The notes under the pieces are model-generated. The model ran no database searches. It had not been told where the DNA came from and saw only the letters and a program-made list of their open reading frames with translations. A program made the position numbers and the translations under genes. 41,627 nucleotides of DNA from Prevotella sp. UBA2742. GTDB taxonomy: Bacteria > Bacteroidota > Bacteroidia > Bacteroidales > Bacteroidaceae. The stretch is from assembly GCA_002353485.1 (NCBI GenBank), contig DEJS01000019.1, positions 131,686 to 173,312 on the forward strand, in the 5' to 3' direction. Positions 8,253 through 15,794 of this stretch are shown one piece after another (position 1 is the first letter of the stretch; the number at the start of each line of letters is the position of its first letter).

Positions 8253-8992
8253 CGGTTTCTGTTGTTCTGGGTTTTATCCGTGTCGTCGGTTTCTGTTGTT
8301 ATGGGTTTTATCCATGCTGCGACGGCTGAGATGATGATGGTGAGTAGTACGGTGCGCATGCCGCTGCTCCATTGGCTTATGAGGGGGGCTATGGCGAAGA
8401 GTCCGCTGAGCAGGAAGCTGGCTGCGATTGTGTAGAAGACGTTTCTGTCGGTTCGTGCGGGTGGGATGATGATGGCGAGGAACATGCCGTAGAGTGACAT
8501 GCTGAGTGCGGTGACCATGTTGGTAGGCAGTAGGGTGCCTGCTGTGATGCCTACGGCACAGCCTGTGGCCCAGAAGAGTGTGGAGATGAGTGCTGCGGAG
8601 TATGTGTAGGCGGGTGGGGTGTGGCCCGGGTGTGCTATGGAGATGGCGAATACTTCGTCGGTGACGCAGCAGGCCATTAGCAGACGCTTGAGTGGTGAGG
8701 TGGCTGGTGCTATTTTCTGTGAGAGTGCTGCGCTCATCAGCATGTAGCGGAGGTTGACTACGATGCTCATGGCTGCTACTTCGATGTAGGCTGCCTGTGC
8801 TGCTACGAGGGTGTAGACGCCGTATTCACCGGCTGATGCGCGTGTGAAGAAGCTGCTAAGGAATCCTTCGACGGCGTTGAGTCCTGCCTTTGAGGCGATG
8901 ATGCCCAGCGAGAAGGCTACTGCAAAGTAGCCCAGGCCGATGGGGAATCCCATTCGCAGGCCGTCGAGTATGTCGTTTGTTGTCTTTTTCAT
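8249..8992 (-). CDS. azlC: AzlC family branched-chain amino acid exporter large subunit
   Basis: A 247-residue membrane protein starting MKKTTNDILDGLRMGFPIGL. GYFAVAFSLGIIASKAGL and the later GEYGVYTLVAAQAAYIEVA segment fit AzlC (LIV-E family), which with AzlD exports branched-chain amino acids. The reading frame is open far upstream (to 9514), but that part is the shadow of the Crp/Fnr gene; the ATG at 8992 overlaps the last base of that gene's stop (TAATG). The 4-base overlap with azlD at the other end supports a co-translated complex. Substrate is inferred from the family only. Confidence 0.88.
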   Translation of the reverse strand: MKKTTNDILDGLRMGFPIGLGYFAVAFSLGIIASKAGLNAVEGFLSSFFTRASAGEYGVYTLVAAQAAYIEVAAMSIVVNLRYMLMSAALSQKIAPATSPLKRLLMACCVTDEVFAISIAHPGHTPPAYTYSAALISTLFWATGCAVGITAGTLLPTNMVTALSMSLYGMFLAIIIPPARTDRNVFYTIAASFLLSGLFAIAPLISQWSSGMRTVLLTIIISAVAAWIKPITTETDDTDKTQNNRNR

Positions 8993-9654
8993 TACATCAG
9001 TAGTCGTTCGAGCATAGGGATGTGTATGCGGCCGCGGTGCAGTGTGATGAGTCCGTCGTCCTGCATCTGGTTGAGGGCTTGGCTGATGTTGATGCGGCTG
9101 TCGTTGAGTTCTTGTGCCAGTTGGGTCATCAGTAGGTGGAAGGTTTTTTGGCCTGCGGGGTAGAGGCAGTGTGCGAAGAAGAAGCGTGTGATGCGCTGTC
9201 GCAGGTTGTCGGGGGCTTGTCGCCAGTAGGTGTGTCGCAGTCGCTGTGCCTCGGTGGCAAGGGTGTTGAGCATGTTGAGTCGGAAGACGAGCTGTGTCTC
9301 GAGGAGTAGCATTACTTCCTGCTTGTCGAGTGTGATGAGTGAGCAGGGGGTGAGGGTGCGGAAGGTGGTGGTGTAGCGCTGGGTGATGCCGAAGAGTTGT
9401 GTGGGCTGTAGGATGTATGGTGCGCCGACTTGTTCTACGACGTGCCATGAGTGGTCGTCGCTGTGGCTCTCGGCCTGCAGTGTGCCTGCGGTGAGGAAGA
9501 TGAGCTGTGTGCATGGGTCGCCCTCGCGTATGAGTCGCTTGCCGGCGGCGAGTTTCGAGAAGTCCATCTTGGTGTGGCCCGCCACTTGCATGAGTTCGGC
9601 ATGGCTCATGCCTTGAAAGAGGGTGAACTGAAGTAGTCGGTCGTAGATGTCCAT
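8992..9654 (-). CDS. Crp/Fnr family transcriptional regulator
   Basis: A 220-residue protein with an N-terminal cyclic-nucleotide-type beta-roll (about residues 10-120, including KRLIREGDPCTQLIFLTAG) and a C-terminal winged helix (LAQELNDSRINISQALNQMQ, about 165-195). The arrangement is that of Crp/Fnr regulators common in Bacteroidales. No clustered Cys for an iron-sulfur centre is visible, so it is not an Fnr-type oxygen sensor. The effector is unknown. It is directly coupled to azlC (stop and start share one base), so it may control amino acid export or simply share the transcript. Start at 9654 fits the conserved N-terminus. Confidence 0.88.
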   Translation of the reverse strand: MDIYDRLLQFTLFQGMSHAELMQVAGHTKMDFSKLAAGKRLIREGDPCTQLIFLTAGTLQAESHSDDHSWHVVEQVGAPYILQPTQLFGITQRYTTTFRTLTPCSLITLDKQEVMLLLETQLVFRLNMLNTLATEAQRLRHTYWRQAPDNLRQRITRFFFAHCLYPAGQKTFHLLMTQLAQELNDSRINISQALNQMQDDGLITLHRGRIHIPMLERLLM

Positions 9655-9682
9655 GCTGTGCTGTGTGTGACGGTGTGGAAGG

Positions 9683-10702
9683 CTACTTCTGTATCTTGTC
9701 CTTGAGCGACGGTGAGTACCAGACGCGCATCTTGCCTTTGTCGTCGTAGATGAGGTATGCCATGAGTTCGGGGTGTCGTTTCAGCAGCTGCTGGGCGCGC
9801 TTCAGTCCCATGACCATGAAGGAGGTGGCATAGGCGTCGGCCTGTGCACACTTGTCGGAGAGTACGGTGGCTGACAGGATGTTGTGCTGTACGGGATGTC
9901 CGGTCTTTGGGTCTACGGTGTGGGCGTATTTCTTGCCTCCTTGGTAGTAGAAGTTGCGGTAGTTTCCGCTGGTGGCCATGGCCTTGTCGGTGACGTTGAG
10001 CACGGTTTGCAGCTCGCTTTGTGCTTCGGGGTTGTCCACGGGCTTGGTGACGCCAATCTTCCATGGCAGTCGCTTGTCGCTGACGCCGCGTGATACGATT
10101 TCGCCGCCTATCTCGACTAAGTAGTTCTGTATGCCTTTCTGTTCGAGCAGTTCGGCCACTTTGTCTACGCCATATCCTTTGGCGATGGCCGAGCAGTCGA
10201 GCATGACGTGTGGGTCTTGCTTGCGGATTGAGTGGCCGTCGTAGCTGACTTTCTGGTAGCCGATGTACTGCATGACGGAGTCGACGTCTTGCTGGTCGGG
10301 CATGGTGGCGTTGGTGAATCCGAAGCCCCAGATGTTGACCAGTGGCGCCACGGTGATGTCGAAGGCGCCGTCGGTCTCTCGGCTGATGTGCTGTGCCAGG
10401 TTGAAGACGTCGAGGAACATGGTGTTGGGCTTTACTTGCTCATTGCGGTTGATGCGCGAGATGATGGACTGCTTGTTGAACATGGAGAGTGCCGAGTCTA
10501 CTTCGTGCATGCGGGCTTCTATCTGTTCCTGCAGGTCCTCGTCGCACTGATAGGTGATGTTGTAGACGGTGCCGAAGATGGGGCCCGAGCAGTGCTGGTA
10601 GGGGGTGTTGCGCTGCTGTCGGATGATGAGTACGGTGCCTACGATGAGCAGCACCAGGAATGGCAGCTGCCAGAGGAGTTTTTTCTTTTGTGGGGTTTCC
10701 AT
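9683..10702 (-). CDS. apbE: FAD:protein FMN transferase ApbE
   Basis: A 339-residue membrane-anchored flavin transferase, which attaches FMN to Thr of flavoproteins such as NqrB/C and RnfG/D in the envelope. The N-terminus has one hydrophobic anchor (LPFLVLLIVGTVLII). Family motifs are VDSALSMFNKQSIISRIN, LDCSAIAKGYGVDKVAELL, HTVDPKTGHPV and the metal-binding DAYATSFMVMG. Length matches. It sits 28 bases before the Crp/Fnr gene and 11 bases after DUF6048 in a continuous minus-strand run. No target flavoprotein is in the window. Identification is secure. Confidence 0.93.
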   Translation of the reverse strand: METPQKKKLLWQLPFLVLLIVGTVLIIRQQRNTPYQHCSGPIFGTVYNITYQCDEDLQEQIEARMHEVDSALSMFNKQSIISRINRNEQVKPNTMFLDVFNLAQHISRETDGAFDITVAPLVNIWGFGFTNATMPDQQDVDSVMQYIGYQKVSYDGHSIRKQDPHVMLDCSAIAKGYGVDKVAELLEQKGIQNYLVEIGGEIVSRGVSDKRLPWKIGVTKPVDNPEAQSELQTVLNVTDKAMATSGNYRNFYYQGGKKYAHTVDPKTGHPVQHNILSATVLSDKCAQADAYATSFMVMGLKRAQQLLKRHPELMAYLIYDDKGKMRVWYSPSLKDKIQK

Positions 10703-10713
10703 AATGGTATATG

Positions 10714-11406
10714 TCAGATATCAATGATGACGTTGAAGTTGGCTGCCAGTTTGTCCTGGTCGTTGATGCCGAAGCCGGGCACATACCATGTGTTGCCCAG
10801 GTCGCCTTCCTTGTGTACGAGTCGGCGGCGGTAGCGTACGTCCCATCCCAGGTGGAAGGGCCCGTAGATACGTGCGTCGATGCCTACGACGATTTCTGCC
10901 CAGTGCATGGAGCATGACAGGCCTTCGACGCCGAAACCGGTCTTCGACTGCCATACGGGGTCGGGCAGTTGGTCGCGTATGACGTCGACCTTATAGCTGG
11001 TGAAGGCGTATCGGAGGCCGGCGTAGAGACGGTTGGACTGGTGCTTGTTGCGCAGGAAGTTCCAGTCCATACCGATGCGGAAATAGGGTGCCGAGGTTTT
11101 GTAGGTGATGCTCGTGACCACGTCTTTTTCGTGGTTGGCTCGGCCGATGCCCATTTCGAAGACGGGGAACCACTGGTCGTGCAGGTTGATGCGCAGTGCC
11201 CCGCCTATCTCGCCGTGGTCGCTGAACGCGAGCATAGCGGCTCCGACGACGTCGAAGGACACGGAGAATCCGCGGAACAGGGGTATGGAGTCGTTCTCCA
11301 TGCGGAACATCTTCAGCTGTGCCATGGAGGGTACTGCCACGAGTAGCAGCAGGAGGCTAACGCTGAGCCTTGAGATATAGGTAGATATGTTCTCTTGTGA
11401 TGTCAT
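10714..11406 (-). CDS. DUF6048 family outer-membrane-like protein
   Basis: The chosen start (ATG at 11406) gives 230 residues. A signal peptide is clear: ISRLSVSLLLLLVAVPSMAQ. The rest alternates short polar/aromatic strands (LRINLHDQWFPVFEMGIG, YFRIGMDWNFL, RLYAGLRYAFTSYKV) ending in a hydrophobic FNVIIDI, which suggests a small outer-membrane beta-barrel. The family is a Bacteroidetes protein of unknown function found next to DUF6452, as here. Its start lies inside the DUF6452 gene (50-base overlap), so the pair is coupled. The reading frame is open further upstream to 11685, but those codons are a shadow of the DUF6452 gene. Confidence 0.78.
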   Translation of the reverse strand: MTSQENISTYISRLSVSLLLLLVAVPSMAQLKMFRMENDSIPLFRGFSVSFDVVGAAMLAFSDHGEIGGALRINLHDQWFPVFEMGIGRANHEKDVVTSITYKTSAPYFRIGMDWNFLRNKHQSNRLYAGLRYAFTSYKVDVIRDQLPDPVWQSKTGFGVEGLSCSMHWAEIVVGIDARIYGPFHLGWDVRYRRRLVHKEGDLGNTWYVPGFGINDQDKLAANFNVIIDI

Positions 11407-11851
11407 AGTCGACGCGGGGTTGGTGAATGACGATGGAGTCGAAGGCGTTGTGGGTAACGCTGACGGCTGTGATGTTGTGGAAGTAGGATGCCTGACAGTC
11501 GACGGACTCGAAGTGTGGGATGTTGTCTTTCTTGATGCGTATGGTGTCGAGCAGGGCATTTCCTGAGGTGTCGCACAGCAGTGTGACGAAGACGTCCTCG
11601 GGCTGTGTGTAGCTGATGTACATGGTGAAGGTGGTGACGTCGCCACAGAGACCGTTCTGGACGAGGGTGTCGGTGCCGTTGACACGTGTGGTCTTTATCC
11701 ACAGCGTGTCGGTGCCGAGGGTGTCGGCATCGGTACCGCCTGGCTTCTTCAGGAAGTAGTTGGTGTAGACGAGGTTCTGTACTGGGCAGTCAATGCTGGT
11801 ACAGGCAGCCAGGGCGGCCACGATGAGGATGGCGGCAATTATTTTTCGCAT
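11357..11851 (-). CDS. DUF6452 family lipoprotein
   Basis: A 164-residue predicted lipoprotein. The signal peptide MRKIIAAILIVAALAAC ends in the lipobox LAAC, so the mature protein starts at Cys17. Mature sequence contains several Cys (CP, LCG, LLCD, DCQ) and a beta-rich DTLW/TDTL pattern. Family function is unknown. It overlaps the DUF6048 start by 50 bases and its own start overlaps the GT2 gene end by 13 bases. The persistent pairing suggests an envelope complex of lipoprotein and beta-barrel; this is inference. Confidence 0.78.
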   Translation of the reverse strand: MRKIIAAILIVAALAACTSIDCPVQNLVYTNYFLKKPGGTDADTLGTDTLWIKTTRVNGTDTLVQNGLCGDVTTFTMYISYTQPEDVFVTLLCDTSGNALLDTIRIKKDNIPHFESVDCQASYFHNITAVSVTHNAFDSIVIHQPRVDYDITREHIYLYLKAQR

Positions 11852-12804
11852 CTTAGTTTCTCTTCTATTTGGTATTCGTTGCGCCCGGCACTGTTACGGC
11901 TGATGAGGTCGCCCAGGAATCCGGCAAGGAACAGCTGGGTGCCTATCATCATCATGGTAAGAGCGATATAGAAATAGGGTGAGTCGGTGATGAGACGCAT
12001 GGGCACGCCGCGATAGAGGGCCCAGGTTTTCTCTACGCCCAGGTAGGCGGCGGCGAGGAAACCGATGATGAACACAATGGTGCCGAGGAAGCCGAAGACG
12101 TGCATGGGTTTCTTGCCGAAGGTGCCCAGGAACCATAGCGTCATAAGATCGAGGTAGCCGTTGACGAAGCGGTTCCAGCCCATGAACTTGGACTTGCCGT
12201 ACTGGCGCTTCTGGTGGTGCACCACCTTCTCGCCAATGTTGTCGAAGCCGGCATTCTTGGCCAGGTAGGGGATGAAGCGGTGCATCTCGCCAAAGACCTC
12301 TATGTTCTTGACCACGTCACGCCGGTAGGCCTTCAGACCGCAGTTGAAGTCGTGCAGGTTCTTGATGCCGCTGACCTTGCGGGCGGTGGCGTTGAAGAGC
12401 TTGGTGGGGATGGTCTTCGACAGGGGGTCGTGGCGTTTCTGCTTGTATCCGCTGACGAGGTCGTAGCCTTCGTCCTTAATCATGCGGTACAGTTCGGGTA
12501 TCTCGTCTGGTGAGTCCTGAAGGTCGGCATCCATGGTGATGACGACGTCGCCCTGTGCTTCCTTGAACCCGCAATAGAGTGCAGGCGACTTGCCGTAGTT
12601 GCGACGGAACTTGATGCCTTTGACATGCTCGGAACGTGCTGCCAGTTCGGTAATGACCTTCCAGGAGTGGTCGGTGGAGCCGTCGTTGACGAATATTACT
12701 TCGAACGAGAACTTGTTGGCCTGCATGACGCGCTCTATCCAGTTGTAGAGCTCGGGCAGCGACTCGTCTTCATTGTATAGGGGTATGACTACTGATATGT
12801 CCAT
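11839..12804 (-). CDS. GT2 family glycosyltransferase (polyprenyl-phosphate sugar transferase type)
   Basis: A 321-residue GT-A enzyme with a C-terminal membrane part, like GtrB/ArnC/dolichol-phosphate mannose synthase. DISVVIPLYNEDESLPELY opens the fold, VIFVNDGSTDHSW and VVITMDADLQDSPDEIPEL carry the nucleotide and metal ligands (DAD), and two long hydrophobic helices follow (FGFLGTIVFIIGFLAAAYLG; FYIALTMMMIGTQLFLAGFL). It likely charges a polyprenyl phosphate with a sugar at the inner membrane for surface glycan assembly. It is downstream of a DUF4199 gene and overlaps the DUF6452 start, so all appear co-transcribed. Confidence 0.88.
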   Translation of the reverse strand: MDISVVIPLYNEDESLPELYNWIERVMQANKFSFEVIFVNDGSTDHSWKVITELAARSEHVKGIKFRRNYGKSPALYCGFKEAQGDVVITMDADLQDSPDEIPELYRMIKDEGYDLVSGYKQKRHDPLSKTIPTKLFNATARKVSGIKNLHDFNCGLKAYRRDVVKNIEVFGEMHRFIPYLAKNAGFDNIGEKVVHHQKRQYGKSKFMGWNRFVNGYLDLMTLWFLGTFGKKPMHVFGFLGTIVFIIGFLAAAYLGVEKTWALYRGVPMRLITDSPYFYIALTMMMIGTQLFLAGFLGDLISRNSAGRNEYQIEEKLRCEK

Positions 12805-12845
12805 TTTGGAGTGTATTGTGTTTGTTGTTTACTACCTTGCTGTGT

Positions 12846-13391
12846 TTATTTTCTTACGTTCTCAACGCTTTTTCGCTGCATAAGTGCCGCGATGGGCAGC
12901 CCCAGGAAGAAGCCGGCCATGATGTTCATGGTGAGCATGTTCAGGGCATAGTCAATGGGGCGCATCTGGGCGAGCTGGCGCAGACCTTCTTGCAGCTGGT
13001 CGCTCATGCCGTACATTTGTATGAGCTTCTGGTTGTGCTCGTTGCTGATCAGTTCGTTGAACTTGCCCAGCAGGAACCCCTTGTCCATGAAGTTGAAGTA
13101 GACGAAGAGCACCAGTGCCAACAGCAGGCCGGCGTAGAAGAAGGTCATGACGGTATATGCATAGCCGCGGCCGAACGAGATGATGCCTTGGCGGGCGTCA
13201 TCGCGGAAGTGGCGCAGACGGTTGGCCGTAAAGAAAGGCGAGACGACGATGAGTACCATGGCTGCCATGGCGAGCAGCGGATTAGTGAGGCCCTGGATGT
13301 AGCAGATGAAGGCTCCTGTCCAGAGCAACGAGAGCAATGCCCCGTCTTGGCGGGCAAATGCTTTTAGCTGGATGTATTCTTCGGGTGTCAT
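12846..13391 (-). CDS. DUF4199 domain membrane protein
   Basis: A 181-residue membrane protein with four hydrophobic segments: LLSLLWTGAFICYIQGL, LLAMAAMVLIVVSPFF, YTVMTFFYAGLLLALVLFVY and a C-terminal NIMAGFFLGLPIAALM. A soluble stretch of about 55 residues sits between helices 3 and 4. The pattern fits the DUF4199 family of Bacteroidetes, usually next to a GT2 glycosyltransferase as here (41 bases before it). Function is unknown. It appears to be the first gene of the minus-strand run that reaches azlD. Confidence 0.8.
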   Translation of the reverse strand: MTPEEYIQLKAFARQDGALLSLLWTGAFICYIQGLTNPLLAMAAMVLIVVSPFFTANRLRHFRDDARQGIISFGRGYAYTVMTFFYAGLLLALVLFVYFNFMDKGFLLGKFNELISNEHNQKLIQMYGMSDQLQEGLRQLAQMRPIDYALNMLTMNIMAGFFLGLPIAALMQRKSVENVRK

Positions 13392-13401
13392 AATTCGTTT
13401 G

Positions 13402-13409
13402 CAAAGGTA
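13402..13409 (-). promoter_or_regulatory. Possible -7 box for the DUF4199-to-azlD run
   Basis: On the minus strand TACCTTTG lies 10 bases upstream of the DUF4199 ATG. No TTTG is visible at the right -33 distance, so only half of the consensus is met. If real, the transcript has almost no leader. Confidence 0.45.
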
Positions 13410-13416
13410 CGAATTT

Positions 13417-13520
13417 TACTTCATAGTTCATAGTTCAGGGTTGATAGTTTTTTGCCTATGACGTTAAAATATATTAAATGAGGGCTTTATTGTGGGCAAG
13501 TAACAATGAACTATGAAGTA
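13417..13520. repeat. 15-base inverted repeat flanking the gap between DUF4199 and ffs
   Basis: TACTTCATAGTTCAT (13417-13431) and its exact reverse complement (13506-13520) are 74 bases apart. A further TTCATAGTTC copy is in tandem with the left arm. GAACTATGA-type words also occur at the miaA end (about 1879-1902), so this is probably a low-complexity word common in this genome. Confidence 0.6.
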
Positions 13521-13527
13521 TTTTTAT

Positions 13528-13535
13528 TACCTTTG
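13528..13535 (+). promoter_or_regulatory. -7 box of the ffs / tRNA-Thr unit
   Basis: TACCTTTG matches the TAnnTTTG element, about 24 bases before the SRP RNA. No clear TTTG is found 19-20 bases upstream, so strength is uncertain. Confidence 0.55.
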
Positions 13536-13558
13536 CAGCCGCTTTTCGAGCAAAACAC

Positions 13559-13654
13559 GGGCGAGTCCTGTACGGCCAGCTCCCTCGGAATCCCCCAGGA
13601 TGGGAACATAGCAAGGGTACTTGGTTGTAGCGGCGCGATACAGATAGCTCGCCC
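13559..13654 (+). ncRNA. ffs: 4.5S / small signal recognition particle RNA
   Basis: A single long hairpin: the 5' GGGCGAG (13559-13565) pairs with 3' CTCGCCC (13648-13654), and CTGTA pairs with TACAG further in. At the tip is the SRP Alu-less domain signature, CCCAGGATGGGAACATAGCAAGGG-like: GGAA tetraloop flanked by the asymmetric AGCA side. This RNA binds Ffh and FtsY for co-translational membrane targeting. It ends four bases before tRNA-Thr, so both are probably cut from one precursor. A 63-residue reading frame over it is spurious. Ends are estimated from base pairing. Confidence 0.88.
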
Positions 13655-13658
13655 ACCC

Positions 13659-13732
13659 GCCTCTTTAGCTCAGTTGGCCAGAGCACGTGATTTGTAATCT
13701 CGGGGTCGTTGGTTCGAATCCGACAAGAGGCT
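13659..13732 (+). tRNA. tRNA-Thr (anticodon UGU)
   Basis: Acceptor GCCTCTT pairs with AAGAGGC, the D-arm is GCTC/GAGC, the anticodon loop TTTGTAA gives TGT at 13693-13695, and the T-arm is GTTGG TTCGAAT CCGAC. The anticodon stem has one T-T mismatch. CCA is not encoded. Confidence 0.95.
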
Positions 13733-13742
13733 CAAGGAAAGT

Positions 13743-13778
13743 AAAAGGGATAAGCCGCGGCTTGTCCCTTTTCTTATT
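13743..13778 (+). terminator. Terminator after ffs-tRNA-Thr
   Basis: AAAAGGGATAAGCC (13743-13756) pairs with GGCTTGTCCCTTTT (13759-13772), a 14-bp stem with one G-U pair and a tiny loop, ending in TTTTCTTATT. Its A-rich left arm also makes it suitable to end the minus-strand GH97 transcript 55 bases away. Confidence 0.85.
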
Positions 13779-13832
13779 GTTACTTCGTATGTTTAGGTGA
13801 TGTATTCTATTCTTTTATCTCCTTCTATTTCC

Positions 13833-15728
13833 TTACTTGATGATAGCGCTCCAGCCTCCGGCAGGGGCCAGACGTATGGTGATGCTGTCGCCCTGGGCGA
13901 CGTTGAGCGTGCTTAGCTGATAGTCGGTAGCGTCACGGTCGGCATTGACTCCGTCAGCAAAGACCTCGGCCTGGTGCTGTCCGCTGCCGAGCATGGAGAG
14001 GCTTATGGTGAGCTGGCGGGGTGTCCAGTCGGTCATGGCAGCAACGTACCATGTGTTGCCTTTCCGCTTGGCTACGGCAACGTACTGGCCCAGACGGCCG
14101 TCGAGTGGTACCACTTCGTCCCATGTGGTGGGTATCTTGCTGATGAAGTTGGTGGTTTCCTGTTCCTTGATGTATTTTGAAGGAGAGTCGGCCAGCATCT
14201 GCAGGGGGGCGTCGAAAATGGTGTACATGGCCACCTGGTGGGCGCGTGTGCCCTGGCTCATAGGATGGTCGTTGTTGCCGAAGAACTGGGGGCGCGTGGC
14301 ATTGCTCATGGCTCCGGGGGTATAGTCGAGCGGTCCTACCAGCTGGCGCAGATAGGGTATGCTGACATCGTATCGGGGCTGGTTGTGCAGCGGACCGTCG
14401 CCTGAGCGGGGTTCCCACTTCGAGTTCTCAAGGCCTTTCACGCCCTCGAAGTTCACAATGTTGGGCCAGGCCTTTTGTATGCCTGTGGGCCGGTAGCCGT
14501 GGTAGTCGAGCAGCAGGTGGTGGCGTGCGGCGCACTGGGCAATCTGCCATGCTGAGCGCATTACGGCTTGGTCGTCGCGGTCGAAGAAGTCTACCTTGAA
14601 GCCCTTGACTCCAAGTGAGGCGTAGTATTTGAAGTCTTCCTCGGTATTATTGATGCAGTTGCGCCATGAACTCCACAGAATGATGCCCACGCCTTTCTTC
14701 TGGGCATAGGGTAGCAGGCTGAGCAAGTCGATGTCGGGGTTAAGGTCGGAGCGCAGGCTCTCGTCGGTGCTCCACCCTTCGTCAATGATGATGTATTCCA
14801 GGTGGTTCTTTGCCGCAAAGTCTATATAGTAGCGGTAAGTGTCGGTGTTCATGCCGGCACGGAAGGGTACGCCGGTGAGCATGGTGGCGTTCCACCAGTC
14901 CCAGGCTACCTTGCCGGGTTTTATCCACGAGGTGTCTGCTATCTGGCATTGGGGCCCGAAACGCTCGGGCAGCTGGGCCGTCAGCAGTTGCCGGTCTTGC
15001 CGGGTCACCAATACGATGCGCCAGGGCAGGGCACCTTTGACGTCCTTGGCAATATAGCTGGCGCGTCTGGTGGGTATCAGGTTCAGACGGGCATATCCTC
15101 CGATGGTTTCCTCGGTAGGGTAGGGAGCAAAGGCGGCTTTCAGCCCGTGTGCTCCGTTCTTCAGCAGGAACATGCCGGGGTAGTCTACGGCTCCCATGTC
15201 GGCCACCACGGCCAGTTTGCCTTCGGGCAGTCTGACCGCTAACGGGTTGATGGCCAGCGAGTCGGTAAACATCTTGCTTAACGGCTGTTCGTCGTAATAC
15301 GACTCAAAGCTGTAGCAGTAGCGTTCGCCGCTGCGGTTGTCGTTGACATAGGGTACGAAGGCCTGGTAGTCGTCGGCAAAATTGAATTCGGCCGTCTCGC
15401 TGTCTATGGTGAGGGGTTTCTTTCCGTTGACGGTGATGCGGTAGGCGGCGGCATCGTCGTCGGCACGGAACTCCACGCTGTATTGCTGGTTGCGCACCGT
15501 GACGGTGTGTCCCTCGGTCTTGCCTTTTAACTTGGCCAGCGTACCGTTGATGCCTATTTCTGATGGTGTCAGTATGGTGGTGCTGCCGTGCCTGACCTCC
15601 CATGTCAGTCGGTCTTGACCGGCATGTACTATGACGGTCAGCAGTCCGTCAGGCGAGCTTACTTGATAGTCTTTGGCCCAGGCGGCAGTTGCTGCCAGCC
15701 AGAAGGTGAAGAGTAGTAGTTTTCTCAT
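13833..15728 (-). CDS. GH97 family alpha-glycosidase, likely retaining (alpha-galactosidase-like) type
   Basis: A 631-residue secreted/periplasmic enzyme with signal peptide MRKLLLFTFWLAATAAWA. The N-terminal beta-sandwich runs to about residue 270; the catalytic barrel contains GKVAWDWWNATMLTGVPF, LEYIIIDEGWSTDESLRSDL and GVKGFKVDFFDRDDQAVM. In the characterised GH97 family, inverting alpha-glucosidases (SusB) lack an Asp at the barrel nucleophile position, while retaining alpha-galactosidase-like members carry it in KVDF; the Asp is present here. NFEGVKGLENSKW holds the likely acid/base Glu region. Activity on alpha-galactosides is inferred, not shown. It stands alone, without susC/susD neighbours. 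Family identity is secure. Confidence 0.9.
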   Translation of the reverse strand: MRKLLLFTFWLAATAAWAKDYQVSSPDGLLTVIVHAGQDRLTWEVRHGSTTILTPSEIGINGTLAKLKGKTEGHTVTVRNQQYSVEFRADDDAAAYRITVNGKKPLTIDSETAEFNFADDYQAFVPYVNDNRSGERYCYSFESYYDEQPLSKMFTDSLAINPLAVRLPEGKLAVVADMGAVDYPGMFLLKNGAHGLKAAFAPYPTEETIGGYARLNLIPTRRASYIAKDVKGALPWRIVLVTRQDRQLLTAQLPERFGPQCQIADTSWIKPGKVAWDWWNATMLTGVPFRAGMNTDTYRYYIDFAAKNHLEYIIIDEGWSTDESLRSDLNPDIDLLSLLPYAQKKGVGIILWSSWRNCINNTEEDFKYYASLGVKGFKVDFFDRDDQAVMRSAWQIAQCAARHHLLLDYHGYRPTGIQKAWPNIVNFEGVKGLENSKWEPRSGDGPLHNQPRYDVSIPYLRQLVGPLDYTPGAMSNATRPQFFGNNDHPMSQGTRAHQVAMYTIFDAPLQMLADSPSKYIKEQETTNFISKIPTTWDEVVPLDGRLGQYVAVAKRKGNTWYVAAMTDWTPRQLTISLSMLGSGQHQAEVFADGVNADRDATDYQLSTLNVAQGDSITIRLAPAGGWSAIIK

Positions 15729-15794
15729 CTGTCGTTATGTCTTAAAGGGTTTTAGTATTGTTTCTGGTCAGAGTCTGGATGCTGTGTCTGCCGT

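Noticed and set aside
8249..9514. 421-residue version of AzlC with a long His/Arg/Thr-rich N-terminus
   Set aside because: The extension is an out-of-frame reading of the Crp/Fnr gene. The AzlC family start is at 8992.
13506..13697. 63-residue protein over the ffs/tRNA-Thr region
   Set aside because: The bases are explained by SRP RNA and tRNA-Thr structure.
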